Shown one piece after another: positions 23,728 through 32,125 of a DNA stretch of 64,000 bases. Under the pieces are notes generated by a model. The model worked only from the letters and a program-made list of their open reading frames with translations. It did not search any database and was not told where the DNA came from. The number at the start of each line of letters is the position of its first letter. The first letter of the stretch is position 1. The stretch is taken from assembly GCF_001263175.1 (NCBI RefSeq), contig NZ_CP012332.1:2725501-2789500 (forward strand), in the 5' to 3' direction. Position numbers and translations under genes: made by a program. This DNA is from Vulgatibacter incomptus (lineage in GTDB: Bacteria; Myxococcota; Myxococcia; Myxococcales; Vulgatibacteraceae).

Positions 23728-24810
23728 ATGACTGAAACGACCGACGTGACCACTTTCGGCACCGAGCCCGCTGACGCCACCGACGCGGTCCACGAGAGAG
23801 TCGCTCTTCCCTTTCACTTTACCGGCAACGCGAGCGAGTACTTTCGCATCTGGATCGTGAATGTGGCCCTTTCGATCGTGACGCTGGGCATCTATTCGGC
23901 GTGGGCGAAGGTACGCAACAAGCAGTACTTCTATCGCCATACCTGGCTGGACGGCGCGAGCTTCGATTACCTGGCAGACCCGCGAAAGATCCTGAAGGGG
24001 CGGATCCTCGTGGCTGCGGCGCTGGGAGTGATGGCGGTGTCGAAGCAGTATTCCGCCGGCCTCTATTTGTTGCTTGCCTTTCTGCTGATGCTCGCTACGC
24101 CCTGGGTCCTCGTCAAGGCGTTTCGTTTCAGCATGCGCAACTCCGCTTGGCGGAACGTGCGCTTCTCGTTCCGAGGAACGACAAGCCAGGCTGCCGGCGA
24201 ATACCTGCCGGGCATGGCGATTACAATGGTCACACTCGGCATCGGAGCGCCGTGGCTCCAGTGGAGGATTACGCGCTTCGTGGTCGAATCCTCCACGTTC
24301 GGAAAGCTGCCCATGCGCTTTCGTACTCGGGCAATGGACTTCGCTCGAGCGTACTGGGGCGGTGCAGCTCTGTTGGGGCTCATGATCGGGATCCTGGTGG
24401 GCAGCACGGTGGGGTTCATGGCGTCGCTCGACGATGCCTCGAGAAAGTGGGCGCTCAACCTGATTGCTCTCCCCGCGGCCGCTTCGTATTTCGTCGCGAT
24501 CGTCTTCATCAAGACTCGTCTCGCAAACCTGGTGTGGGGTGGCATCGAGATCGGAGAGCATCGGCTGGCGTCGGCGCAGAAGTTCAGGCAGGTCCTTTGG
24601 CTGCAATTCACCAACATCCTGGCCATCGTCTGCACCCTGGGCCTCGCCGTGCCCTGGGCGAGAGTGCGAAACCATCGCTACCGCCTCGAGAAGCTCACGT
24701 TCCACGCTGCAGGACCTCTCATCGTTGCGGCCGCTGCCGCGCAGGAGGGGGACGGCGCAGTCGGCGACGCACTCCATGACTTGGGCGACTTCGATATCGG
24801 CTTCGGCTGA
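23728..24810 (+). CDS. DUF898 (YjgN-like) polytopic membrane protein
   Basis: A 360-residue membrane protein with the two-fold DUF898 pattern: FHFTGNASEYFRIWIVN, TLGIYSAWAKVRNKQYFYRHT in the first half and FTNILAIVCTLGLAVPWARVR in the second. About six to eight helices. Family function unknown. It overlaps the M48 peptidase gene by one base (TGATG), so the two products are translationally coupled and likely act together in the inner membrane. Confidence 0.88.
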   Translation: MTETTDVTTFGTEPADATDAVHERVALPFHFTGNASEYFRIWIVNVALSIVTLGIYSAWAKVRNKQYFYRHTWLDGASFDYLADPRKILKGRILVAAALGVMAVSKQYSAGLYLLLAFLLMLATPWVLVKAFRFSMRNSAWRNVRFSFRGTTSQAAGEYLPGMAITMVTLGIGAPWLQWRITRFVVESSTFGKLPMRFRTRAMDFARAYWGGAALLGLMIGILVGSTVGFMASLDDASRKWALNLIALPAAASYFVAIVFIKTRLANLVWGGIEIGEHRLASAQKFRQVLWLQFTNILAIVCTLGLAVPWARVRNHRYRLEKLTFHAAGPLIVAAAAAQEGDGAVGDALHDLGDFDIGFG

Positions 24811-25820
24811 TGCGCATCTTCGAGGCGGTCTACTACGACGGCGAGACGTCCGAGCCGCACGTCGTGCAAGTGCACGTGGAGGACGAGGGAGCCGTTCGCC
24901 TGGAGGGCGACGGCCTTGACCTCCGATTCGCGCGCGGCGCGTTTCGGGTCGCGCCGCGGCTCGGAAGCGCGCTGCGATCGATCGCGCTTCCCTACGACCA
25001 GAAGCTCGAGACCACGGACAACGATGCGGCGGATGCGCTCGCCCGGCTCGGTGGCGAACGCATCGGCAGCGGCTGGCTGAACCGCATCGAGGGCAGCTGG
25101 ACCGTCGTCTGTGCGGCGCTGGCCGGGGTGCTCCTCTTCCTTTGGGCAGGCGCCGTCTGGGGCATCCCGTTCGGTGCTCGGCAGGTGGCAGACAGGGTCC
25201 CCAACGAGCTCGCCCATCGAGTCGGGCAAGGCACGCTCACGTTCCTGGACAAGACGCTCTTCCACCCATCGGAGTCCGACGCATCGGCGAGAGCTCGTGT
25301 GGAGGGCAGTTTCACCCGGATCGCCGCATTCCATCCGGATCTCCCCCTGCACCTCGAGCTGCGCAAGTTGGGGAGCGCCAACGCGTTCGCGCTCCCGGAT
25401 GGCACGCTGGTCGTCACCGACGAGCTGCTGAACCTGGCGGAGGACGACGACGAGCTGACGGCTGTGCTCGCACACGAGATCGGCCACGTGCGCCAACGGC
25501 ACGGCCTGCGCATGGCGATCGAGAGCTCCTCGGTCGCCCTCATCCTGGGCGTCTACCTCGGGGACGTGGGTCAGATCTCGAATCTCCTCGCTGCGGTTCC
25601 CGCGATTTACTCGCAGGCTGGCTACTCCCGTGCGCATGAGTCCGAGGCGGACGAATTTGCGCTCGCCCTGATGCGCCGCGCTGGCGTCGCGCCGCATCAT
25701 TTCGCCACCATCCTGCGCAAGCTGGAGGACGCCGCCGGTGCCAAAGGCGCGAGCGCCCACTCGTACCTCTCCTCCCATCCAGCCACGGAGGAGCGCGTCG
25801 CGCGATTCGAGCAGCCCTGA
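24810..25820 (+). CDS. M48-family membrane metallopeptidase
   Basis: A 336-residue zinc protease with motif HEIGH at 222-226 (LAHEIGHVRQRHG) and a downstream acidic ligand in AHESEADEFAL. The N-terminal ~85 residues form a soluble domain, followed by one hydrophobic segment near 95-115; the protease domain probably faces the periplasm. Related to the YggG/BepA-like M48 proteases of envelope quality control. Coupled to DUF898. Confidence 0.9.
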   Translation: MRIFEAVYYDGETSEPHVVQVHVEDEGAVRLEGDGLDLRFARGAFRVAPRLGSALRSIALPYDQKLETTDNDAADALARLGGERIGSGWLNRIEGSWTVVCAALAGVLLFLWAGAVWGIPFGARQVADRVPNELAHRVGQGTLTFLDKTLFHPSESDASARARVEGSFTRIAAFHPDLPLHLELRKLGSANAFALPDGTLVVTDELLNLAEDDDELTAVLAHEIGHVRQRHGLRMAIESSSVALILGVYLGDVGQISNLLAAVPAIYSQAGYSRAHESEADEFALALMRRAGVAPHHFATILRKLEDAAGAKGASAHSYLSSHPATEERVARFEQP

Positions 25821-25837
25821 GCCAATTGGCGTTCCGG

Positions 25838-27862
25838 CTACTTCCCGTAGACGCGGAAGTGCCGGAAGGAGGCGTCTCGCTGGCTCGCCGAGATCCCGGC
25901 GCCGCCTGCCGCTGCGAAGGAGCCCGAGGTGTCCACGACGTCGACGCGGGCTGAGCCGTTCACCCACGCGACGAGTCGGACGCTCGTCCCACCCTCGGCG
26001 GAGAGGGAGATCGTCGTGAGCGTACCGGCGGGACCGGCGCCCGCGTCGAGCTCGGCGAGGATATAGGAACCGCTCGGCGTCACGCGGACGATCCGAAGGC
26101 GATCGTTGGAGCGGAGCTGGAGCTCGTAGCGATATCCCGTCCGCACGCGGAGGGCGACGCCGCCCGACTGGCCTGCCGGCACCTGGGCCTCGACGCGGCA
26201 GTCGAGGCAGGAGAGAGCGGAGGCGTGGGCGCGCGAGCCGGTCGTGTCGGAGATCGCCTGACCGTCGGCGTGCCAGCGGCCGGAGTCGATCGTCCAGCTC
26301 GCGCCGAGGTTCCCCGATACGGTCCGGGTGAAGTCGTCCGCGTAGAGTTTGGTCTGCATGGCGCTCCCGCCGCCAACGCAGGCGTTTCCTCCACCGAGAC
26401 CACCGGTGCCGCCCGAGCCACCGGTACCGCCCGTGCCACCGGTGCCGCCCGAGCCACCGGTGCCGCCCGAGCCACCGGTGCCCCCCGAGCCGCCAGTGCC
26501 GCCCGAGCCACCGGTGCCGCCAGAGCCACCGGTGCCGCCCGAGCCACCGGTGCCGCCCGAGCCACCGGTGCCGCCCGAGCCACCGGTGCCCCCCGAGCCA
26601 CCGGTGCCCCCCGAGCCACCGGTGCCCCCCGAGCCACCGGTGCCCCCCGAGCCACCGGTGCCGCCCGAGCCACCGGTGCCGCCAGAGCCACCGCCGTCGT
26701 TCGGCAGCGCGTATCCGATTCCCACCAGGTACCCGTTATTCGCCGCGTCTGGCGCCTGGCTGAATAGACAGGGAATGGCCCTCCCGCCCACCGGCAGCGA
26801 CTCGGCCGAGGCGGGATAGCCCTTGAAGCCCGCCGAGCCGTCGACCACCTCGGCCGCGCTCCAGACTCCTCCGCGCAGGCGCCGCTCCACGAACGAGTAG
26901 CGGCTGCCGCCCATCTCGGCTCGGTTGTAAAAGAGGTAGAGGTCCGTCCCCACCGTCGTGAGCGCCGGCTGGGTCGCCCAGTCCGATTGGCTCTCGAGCA
27001 GCACCGACGCGCCGAAGCGCGAGCCGTCGAACCGCCGGTAGAAGAGCCGCTCGTCCTCGCTCTTGTAGACCACGTGGAGCCCGCCGCTCCCGTCGGGCGC
27101 CACGTTGAGCGCCGCGCCGTGGTAGATCCCCTCCGAGATCACCTCCTGCGACGCCTGCCAGCTCGCGAGCGGCGCCGAGTCGTCGCGCATGCGCATCCTG
27201 GCGGGGGTCCCCCAATCGTGTGCGTCGTAGAGGAAGAGGAGCTTGCCGCCGGCGGCGACGAGCCTCCCACCGCCCCGGGCCGCGACCTGATCGAGCGCAG
27301 GCTGGCTCCTGAAGCTCTTGCCGCCGTCGCTGCTCACCGAGATCTCGGCGGAGGAGGTCCCGTCGGGAAGGAGGTTGAAGGCCTGGACCCAGAGCCGGTC
27401 CGCCGAGTCGCGCGCGAGCAGGGCTCGGTAGTAGCCGCCCTGATCGCCTGCGGATTGGAAGACGCGGACCGCCGGATCGGGGTACCAGTCGCCCTTCGAC
27501 TGGCGCCACCACTGGAACCAGACGTCGTGCCGCCGAGAGCCGGAGAGTGTGGGTCCCTCGTACGACCAGACGAGGGCGATGTCGCCGTCCACCACGATCA
27601 GGTCGGCCCGATCGGTGTGGGAGAAATCGTTCTGGATCGGCTTGTAGTAGCGCCAGCTCGTCCCGCCGTCATCGCTGCGGAAGAAGACGAGCCCCCTGCC
27701 CTCCAGGCCCTCCTGCTGCACCGCCGCCAGCCAGGTCCCCGCCGGATCAATCCGAACGAGGTGCCGCTGCGAGGGGAGCGTGAGGGAGTTCCCGGGGGCC
27801 GGCGCGATGTTCGAGGGTCCCCAGAGAAGCGCGCCGACGACTGCCCAGATCGCCACACTCAT
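25838..27862 (-). CDS. Secreted BNR/sialidase-like propeller protein with GGTGGS linker and C-terminal sandwich domain
   Basis: A 674-residue exported protein (ATG 27862; a TTG three codons earlier is possible). A signal helix is followed by a ~370-residue propeller with Asp-box-like repeats (SDDGGTSWRYY, SSDGGKSF). A long GGTGGS tract then leads to a ~165-residue beta-sandwich (FTRTVSGNLGASWTID, GGVALRVRTGYRYELQLR) like LamG or DUF1080 domains. The propeller resembles sialidase-superfamily sensors, but no catalytic Arg triad can be established; it may only bind glycans. Confidence 0.7.
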   Translation of the reverse strand: MSVAIWAVVGALLWGPSNIAPAPGNSLTLPSQRHLVRIDPAGTWLAAVQQEGLEGRGLVFFRSDDGGTSWRYYKPIQNDFSHTDRADLIVVDGDIALVWSYEGPTLSGSRRHDVWFQWWRQSKGDWYPDPAVRVFQSAGDQGGYYRALLARDSADRLWVQAFNLLPDGTSSAEISVSSDGGKSFRSQPALDQVAARGGGRLVAAGGKLLFLYDAHDWGTPARMRMRDDSAPLASWQASQEVISEGIYHGAALNVAPDGSGGLHVVYKSEDERLFYRRFDGSRFGASVLLESQSDWATQPALTTVGTDLYLFYNRAEMGGSRYSFVERRLRGGVWSAAEVVDGSAGFKGYPASAESLPVGGRAIPCLFSQAPDAANNGYLVGIGYALPNDGGGSGGTGGSGGTGGSGGTGGSGGTGGSGGTGGSGGTGGSGGTGGSGGTGGSGGTGGSGGTGGSGGTGGSGGTGGSGGTGGSGGTGGTGGTGGSGGTGGLGGGNACVGGGSAMQTKLYADDFTRTVSGNLGASWTIDSGRWHADGQAISDTTGSRAHASALSCLDCRVEAQVPAGQSGGVALRVRTGYRYELQLRSNDRLRIVRVTPSGSYILAELDAGAGPAGTLTTISLSAEGGTSVRLVAWVNGSARVDVVDTSGSFAAAGGAGISASQRDASFRHFRVYGK
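26391..26695 (-). repeat. 18-bp minisatellite encoding (GGTGGS)n
   Basis: About 16 head-to-tail 18-bp units, consensus CCACCGGTGCCGCCCGAG on the plus strand, with scattered substitutions (CCG/CCC/CCA). All changes keep Gly, Ser or Thr, so the linker is under protein-level constraint while length can vary by slippage. Confidence 0.9.
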
Positions 27863-27961
27863 GGTGTGCAATCTGGAGATACCCCGGTCCGCTGGAAGGC
27901 AGGCGCTCCATCAGGGAGACCGGATCAGCCCCGCAGCCGACGATCGGCTTTGAGGACAGGC

Positions 27962-28612
27962 TCAGGGTGGAAACGGGTGGAGTTCCCGAAGGGCGATGGC
28001 CCAAATGCCCTCCATGCCATGGCCCGCGAGCCACGGCGATGAAATGAGCAGCGCTCCCGAGACCATTGCCAGCCCGACCGCGAAGCGGTCTCCCCAGGTC
28101 CATCCGCCACTCGGCCGCGGATCGTCAAAATGAGGTGACGTTTCGTCGGGAACGTCCCGCTCGCCCCTTCGGATCCCAGCCGCGGCCACGATGAAGCCTG
28201 CGATTCGGACAAGGTCGTCGAGCATGAGGAGTACCGTTCGAATCGATCGGCGTAGGAATTCGAATCGCGCACTAGCCCGCGCGACCGTACTTCCGGCCCG
28301 AGCCGCAACCCGAAGGCCCAAAATCCCGACGACGACATCCATGTAGATCGCAAGGGTGAGCGAAAGCAGCAGCAAGGCACCGTCGAGCTTGATTTCCCAA
28401 AGTGCCGTGCGAATGGGATTGCGAGCTTGGAGTCGCCTCTGACGAAGTAGTTCGAGCGCGAAGTGGACTCCCACGAGCACCAAGAGCCAGAAGAGGCTCA
28501 CGAAGACGCTGATCCCTACCGAGAGAGCGATGTACGGCACCACGAACGACCGTCGATCATCGTGCTCGACGATCCAACCAGATGCCCACGCCCTGTCCGA
28601 TCTGGTCGACAT
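27962..28612 (-). CDS. Four-helix membrane protein paired with an orphan HsdR-N protein
   Basis: A 216-residue protein not matched to a family I recognise. Hydrophobic segments lie near residues 27-55, 75-98, 120-145 and 178-198, with a basic loop after the first (RQRRLQARNP). It starts 10 bases after the stop of the HsdR-N gene on the same strand, so the two form an operon. Base composition is visibly less GC-biased than the flanks, suggesting transfer. It could be a membrane effector or anchor for the nuclease-like partner; that is inference. Confidence 0.65.
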   Translation of the reverse strand: MSTRSDRAWASGWIVEHDDRRSFVVPYIALSVGISVFVSLFWLLVLVGVHFALELLRQRRLQARNPIRTALWEIKLDGALLLLSLTLAIYMDVVVGILGLRVAARAGSTVARASARFEFLRRSIRTVLLMLDDLVRIAGFIVAAAGIRRGERDVPDETSPHFDDPRPSGGWTWGDRFAVGLAMVSGALLISSPWLAGHGMEGIWAIALRELHPFPP

Positions 28613-28622
28613 TTCAGATGGT

Positions 28623-29867
28623 TCAGGCAGTCACGGTCGCGAACTCGGCTTCCGATTCCGATTTGGTTCGCATGATCCCTAGGCTTCGAAGCACCAGGCC
28701 GGACACCGCCCATACCTGCGCCACATTCTCGACGTAGACCCTCGAGACTCCAAAGACGTCCGGCGCCCCTTCTACCTCGAAGCCCGGGCAAAGCGCCTTC
28801 GCCTCGTCTACCGGAACCCAGGTGACGATGCTCTTTCTCTTTCCGTTCCCAAAGAATCGAACGAACCACTTCGTGGGCTTCTGGAACGAAACATTGAAGT
28901 AATTCACCGTGTCTCGATACACGATATCACTCGCGGCAAATCCGCCGCGTTGACACACGCTCCGCACCAGGTCGAAGAACTCGAGTTCCTCCGAGGTCGT
29001 CTCGATCGTGCGTTTCGTACGCTCGGGCGAATGCTCCTGAGCGGCTACCGAGGGTGCCCCGCCCACGAACACGTTCGAGGGAGCGCCCACATCTCCCTCG
29101 GAACCTTCGCCGAAGCTCTGAATCCTTTCCTTCAGCTTGTTCAGGAATTCGTCGCTCATCAGTCGAACGAGAGCAGGCTCAATGGCTTCACGCGCAACCT
29201 CGGCGAGGCGAACCATGACAGAGGTGGTACGCTTTCCCTTGTAGACATCCTTGGTCAGCCAGCTAAGGAAGGCTTCGTCATCCGCTGGGCTCTTCAGCGC
29301 CCGGGATAGCCGGTCGATCATCTCTTGGCGATAGCGGCTGTTCTCCGCGTCCGTTACGAGCGTCTCGGCGTTGAAGGCGTCCCGACTGAACTTCGTCAGA
29401 AACTTCGCAATCTTTCCCCAGTCGGCTTCTGGGTCGTCGAGCGAGAATGAGAAGAATGGATCACGGTCCATTTGGTTCGGATTCTCGAGATCTCCGTATA
29501 AGAGGTACGAGCATCCGTCGGTGATGATCCCGAAATGCAGTTCGGACATCTGCGCAATGTACCGTGCGAGCTGCTGGGACTTCGCCTTGAGGTCCGTCCC
29601 CAAGGGCTTCGTCTCGATGACGAGCAGCGGCTTCGTGCCCGTCTTGTCGAAGATAGCGAAATCCATTCGATCGGCGAGCTTCTTCCCGTCGCCCTGCGTG
29701 AACTCCGCCGAGTATTCGGGGCGGACCTCCCGAGGCGTGGCAGGGTCGTAGCCCAGCATTTTGATCAAGGGCAGCACCAGTGCGACCTTGACCGTCTCCT
29801 CGTTCTGAATGAACTCGCGATTCTCGCGAAATCGAGCCACGAGCTCCAGCATCTGGCTGGCATCCAT
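28623..29867 (-). CDS. Orphan HsdR N-terminal-type PD-(D/E)xK protein
   Basis: A 414-residue protein whose first ~160 residues match the type I restriction HsdR N-terminal nuclease fold: DFAIFDKTG with Asp69 and LLVIETKP with Glu85-x-Lys87, plus the preceding EETVKVALVLPLIKMLGYD. There is no helicase motor, HsdM or HsdS nearby. The C-terminal ~120 residues (FFDLVRSVCQRGGF, WFVRFFGNGKRKSIVTW) form a separate domain seen in other stand-alone HsdR-N proteins. ATG 29867 follows GGGGAG. Probable DNA-binding or cleaving protein, perhaps defensive. Confidence 0.8.
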   Translation of the reverse strand: MDASQMLELVARFRENREFIQNEETVKVALVLPLIKMLGYDPATPREVRPEYSAEFTQGDGKKLADRMDFAIFDKTGTKPLLVIETKPLGTDLKAKSQQLARYIAQMSELHFGIITDGCSYLLYGDLENPNQMDRDPFFSFSLDDPEADWGKIAKFLTKFSRDAFNAETLVTDAENSRYRQEMIDRLSRALKSPADDEAFLSWLTKDVYKGKRTTSVMVRLAEVAREAIEPALVRLMSDEFLNKLKERIQSFGEGSEGDVGAPSNVFVGGAPSVAAQEHSPERTKRTIETTSEELEFFDLVRSVCQRGGFAASDIVYRDTVNYFNVSFQKPTKWFVRFFGNGKRKSIVTWVPVDEAKALCPGFEVEGAPDVFGVSRVYVENVAQVWAVSGLVLRSLGIMRTKSESEAEFATVTA

Positions 29868-30144
29868 CGCTCCCCCCCGTATCGATGAAGGCCGAATCAT
29901 TTCACGAACCGGGCGGCGAGGCAAATCTTGCCAGGTCGACCCCTACGCCATCAGTGGAATCCCCCTGCACCGGGGACGTAGCCGCCTGACTCGACTTCGT
30001 CGATGCAGTCCTCCGAGTAGTTCAACGTGGAGAGGGGCGAGCTCCGGAGGTCGCAGAAGAAAGAGGTCGGTCGTGCGGAGGCGACGATCTGGACCGGGGT
30101 TGGCGTCGTCGCGGCAGGCCCGACCTAGCGCGGGCCCGAGCGGT
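29868..30144. other. Gap without recognised gene
   Basis: 277 bp upstream of the HsdR-N gene and downstream of the small lipoprotein gene. Short frames exist on both strands but none has a ribosome site or recognisable protein character. Presumably holds the promoter of the HsdR-N unit; no clear -35/-10 pair was found. Confidence 0.4.
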
Positions 30145-30495
30145 TCAGCCTTTGTGGCGGAGCTTTCCCTTCTCGTCCACACGGACCAGGTCGCCGGTGT
30201 AGGCGTCGATCTCGAGATGGAGCTTGCCCTTCGCGCGGCGGCCGCGAGCGTCGAACTTCACCATCCAGATCGAGTCGCGCTTCGCGAGATTGGCTTCCTT
30301 CAGGTGGCACTCGTACCCGCGGTCGTAACAGTAGGAATGGCCGACCCCGATGGCCTGGTCGCGGGTGAGGGGCCTCGGGGGAGGAGGAGGCCCGTAAACG
30401 ACCGTGCCGGGAGCGTGAGGCACGGCGAACAAGGTGCATCCGGCCTGAAGGAACATCGATCCAAGGACGAGCATCGAAGCGATTCGGCGGTTCAT
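30145..30495 (-). CDS. Small lipoprotein with PepSY-like C-terminus
   Basis: A 116-residue protein; signal peptide with lipobox LQAGC (Cys near residue 20), a Pro-rich stretch (GPPPPPRPLT) and a C-terminal domain ending LHLEIDAYTGDLVRVDEKG, a typical PepSY-type strand-turn. PepSY domains are thought to inhibit or bind proteases or ligands in the envelope. ATG 30495 selected because the signal peptide starts there. Divergent from the methyltransferase across 156 bp that include an unusually AT-rich patch (near 30535-30555), a likely promoter zone. Confidence 0.7.
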   Translation of the reverse strand: MNRRIASMLVLGSMFLQAGCTLFAVPHAPGTVVYGPPPPPRPLTRDQAIGVGHSYCYDRGYECHLKEANLAKRDSIWMVKFDARGRRAKGKLHLEIDAYTGDLVRVDEKGKLRHKG

Positions 30496-30651
30496 GCGAA
30501 CCGACCTACTACGTCCACTGTCGATTTTCACGATAATCTTCGAATTTTATATCTGCCGCTTGACGAGAGCGCTCTCGGCACGGGCCTCCGGGCGATTGAG
30601 AGAGGGACGTGCAGATGGGGTAGATGTCCAAGCAAGGAACGGGAGGAGACC

Positions 30652-31485
30652 ATGGGCGCGGGGAGTGACCTCCTGACCCCAGAAGAGATCTGGCGCAGGT
30701 ACGACGAGATGGAGGTGCGGCTCTCCGCTCCGCTGAGCGAGAGGATGCTCGAGCTCGCCAGGGTAGGCCCGGGCCAGCGAGTGCTCGACCTCGCGACGGG
30801 ACGCGGCGAGCCGGCCATCCCTGCGGCGCACAGGGTGGGGCCTGGCGGGTCGGTGCTCGGCATCGATGTGTCGGCGAGCATGCTCGCCATGGCGAGGGAG
30901 CGAGCTGCGCGCGAGGGCGCGTCGAACCTCGAGCTCCGAGTGGGGGAAGCCTCGTCGCTCGAAGGGGTCCAGCAGGGCTCCATCGATTCGACGCTCGTGC
31001 GATGGGGGCTGATGTACATGGACTCGCCCGTGGACGCTCTCGACTGTGCGCGCCGCGCGATGGTTCCGGGCGGCTTGCTCGTCGCGGCCGTGTGGGCGGA
31101 GCCGGATCGGACTCCGTTCTACTCGCTTCCGCGAAGCATTTTCGAAAGATACAGGCGGTTGCCGCCAATCGACTTCGAAGCTCCGGGCACGTTCCGCTTC
31201 GCCCAACCCCTACGGCTGCACCGAGACCTCGAGCGTGCAGGGCTCAGGCTCGAGCATGAGGAGGAGATCGAGGTTCCTGTGATGGAAGCGGAAACACCGT
31301 GGGCGCTCATCGCGTGGATGCGCGCCTTTGGATGGGCGCGGTTCGTGAACGACCTTCCGGAGTACGCCCGGAAGTCCTGGGAGGCGGGCGTTGTCGAGGC
31401 GGCGGCGACTTATTCGAAGGCAGGCCTGATTCGACTGGGTGGTGTGACCCGCATAATCGTCGCATCGCGCCCGGCGAACGAATAA
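30652..31485 (+). CDS. Class I SAM-dependent methyltransferase (UbiE-like)
   Basis: A 277-residue enzyme with motif I VLDLATGRGEPAIPAA, acidic GIDVSASML, and the post-I region VGEASSLEGV followed by DALDCARRAMVPGGLLVAAVW. The layout is that of Methyltransf_11/25 small-molecule methylases. ATG 30652 has GGGAGGAG upstream. Stand-alone gene, substrate unknown. Confidence 0.88.
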   Translation: MGAGSDLLTPEEIWRRYDEMEVRLSAPLSERMLELARVGPGQRVLDLATGRGEPAIPAAHRVGPGGSVLGIDVSASMLAMARERAAREGASNLELRVGEASSLEGVQQGSIDSTLVRWGLMYMDSPVDALDCARRAMVPGGLLVAAVWAEPDRTPFYSLPRSIFERYRRLPPIDFEAPGTFRFAQPLRLHRDLERAGLRLEHEEEIEVPVMEAETPWALIAWMRAFGWARFVNDLPEYARKSWEAGVVEAAATYSKAGLIRLGGVTRIIVASRPANE

Positions 31486-31567
31486 TCGTCCTGGACGGCC
31501 CCCGCTCGTTCCACGCCGAGCCCGAAGCGCGCGGTGGTGGCCGCGCGCCAGTCGAACTCAGCGAGGC

Positions 31568-31822
31568 TTACCGTCCCCTGCCCCGTCTCCGCATCAGCAG
31601 GAGGACGCCGCCGACCGCACCGAGGGCCGCTGGCGTGCCGACGCCGCCGGCCGCTGCGCAAGAGATTCCCGTCGCGTGCCCCGAGGCCCCGAGCTTTGCG
31701 GTCCCCTGTGCGACGCGAGCGATGCGCGAGGACGTGCCCAGGGTATCGGCCTTGGCGGAATCGAGGACCGCACCGGCCATCAACACAGTGAATCCAGCAA
31801 CAACCAGCGTTCCCAGTCGCAT
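31568..31822 (-). CDS. 84-residue protein of signal peptide plus MYXO-CTERM-like tail
   Basis: A short ORF with a strong ribosome site (GAGGGGAAG) before ATG 31822. Residues 1-25 are a signal peptide (LVVAGFTVLMAGAVL...AKA). A ~30-residue Ser/Thr/Ala/Gly spacer follows, then GISC, a Pro/Gly/Ala/Leu helix and RRRGRGR. The end fits the Cys-helix-Arg pattern of MYXO-CTERM sorting signals. Almost no room remains for a functional domain, so the mature product would be a tiny surface peptide. Confidence 0.65.
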   Translation of the reverse strand: MRLGTLVVAGFTVLMAGAVLDSAKADTLGTSSRIARVAQGTAKLGASGHATGISCAAAGGVGTPAALGAVGGVLLLMRRRGRGR

Positions 31823-31938
31823 GATCTTCCCCTCGAAATTGAAACCAACTCGTCGTGGACCTACAGCGCAACTCGATTGCCTGCGATCAGGCGAGCCAGG
31901 TGGCCTCCAGGCCCAGGCTCCAAGCGGTCGCCGCCTAG

Positions 31939-31958
31939 CAGGTTGCTGAAGAACTCTG
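31939..31958 (+). repeat. Left terminal inverted repeat of the IS
   Basis: CAGGTTGCTGAAGAACTCTG; pairs with the reverse complement of 33285-33304 at 18 of 20 positions. Confidence 0.85.
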
Positions 31959-32125
31959 TTTTTGGGCGCGAGTCGCTGCCTGGGCCCGTGGTGGTGCCTG
32001 GGTAACGAGAGGTCGAGCGCATGGATTTCGCCGTCCCGCACGCTCGTAAATCGGTCCGAGCCTCGCGCCGTACGAATGCGATGCCTCCACGGCGGCGCTC
32101 ATTGGCGCGCAGCACGGATCGGCGC

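Noticed and set aside
29943-30182. 79-codon minus-strand frame upstream of the small lipoprotein region
   Set aside because: No ribosome site, Arg/Leu-rich composition, and it overlaps the end of the lipoprotein gene in another frame.
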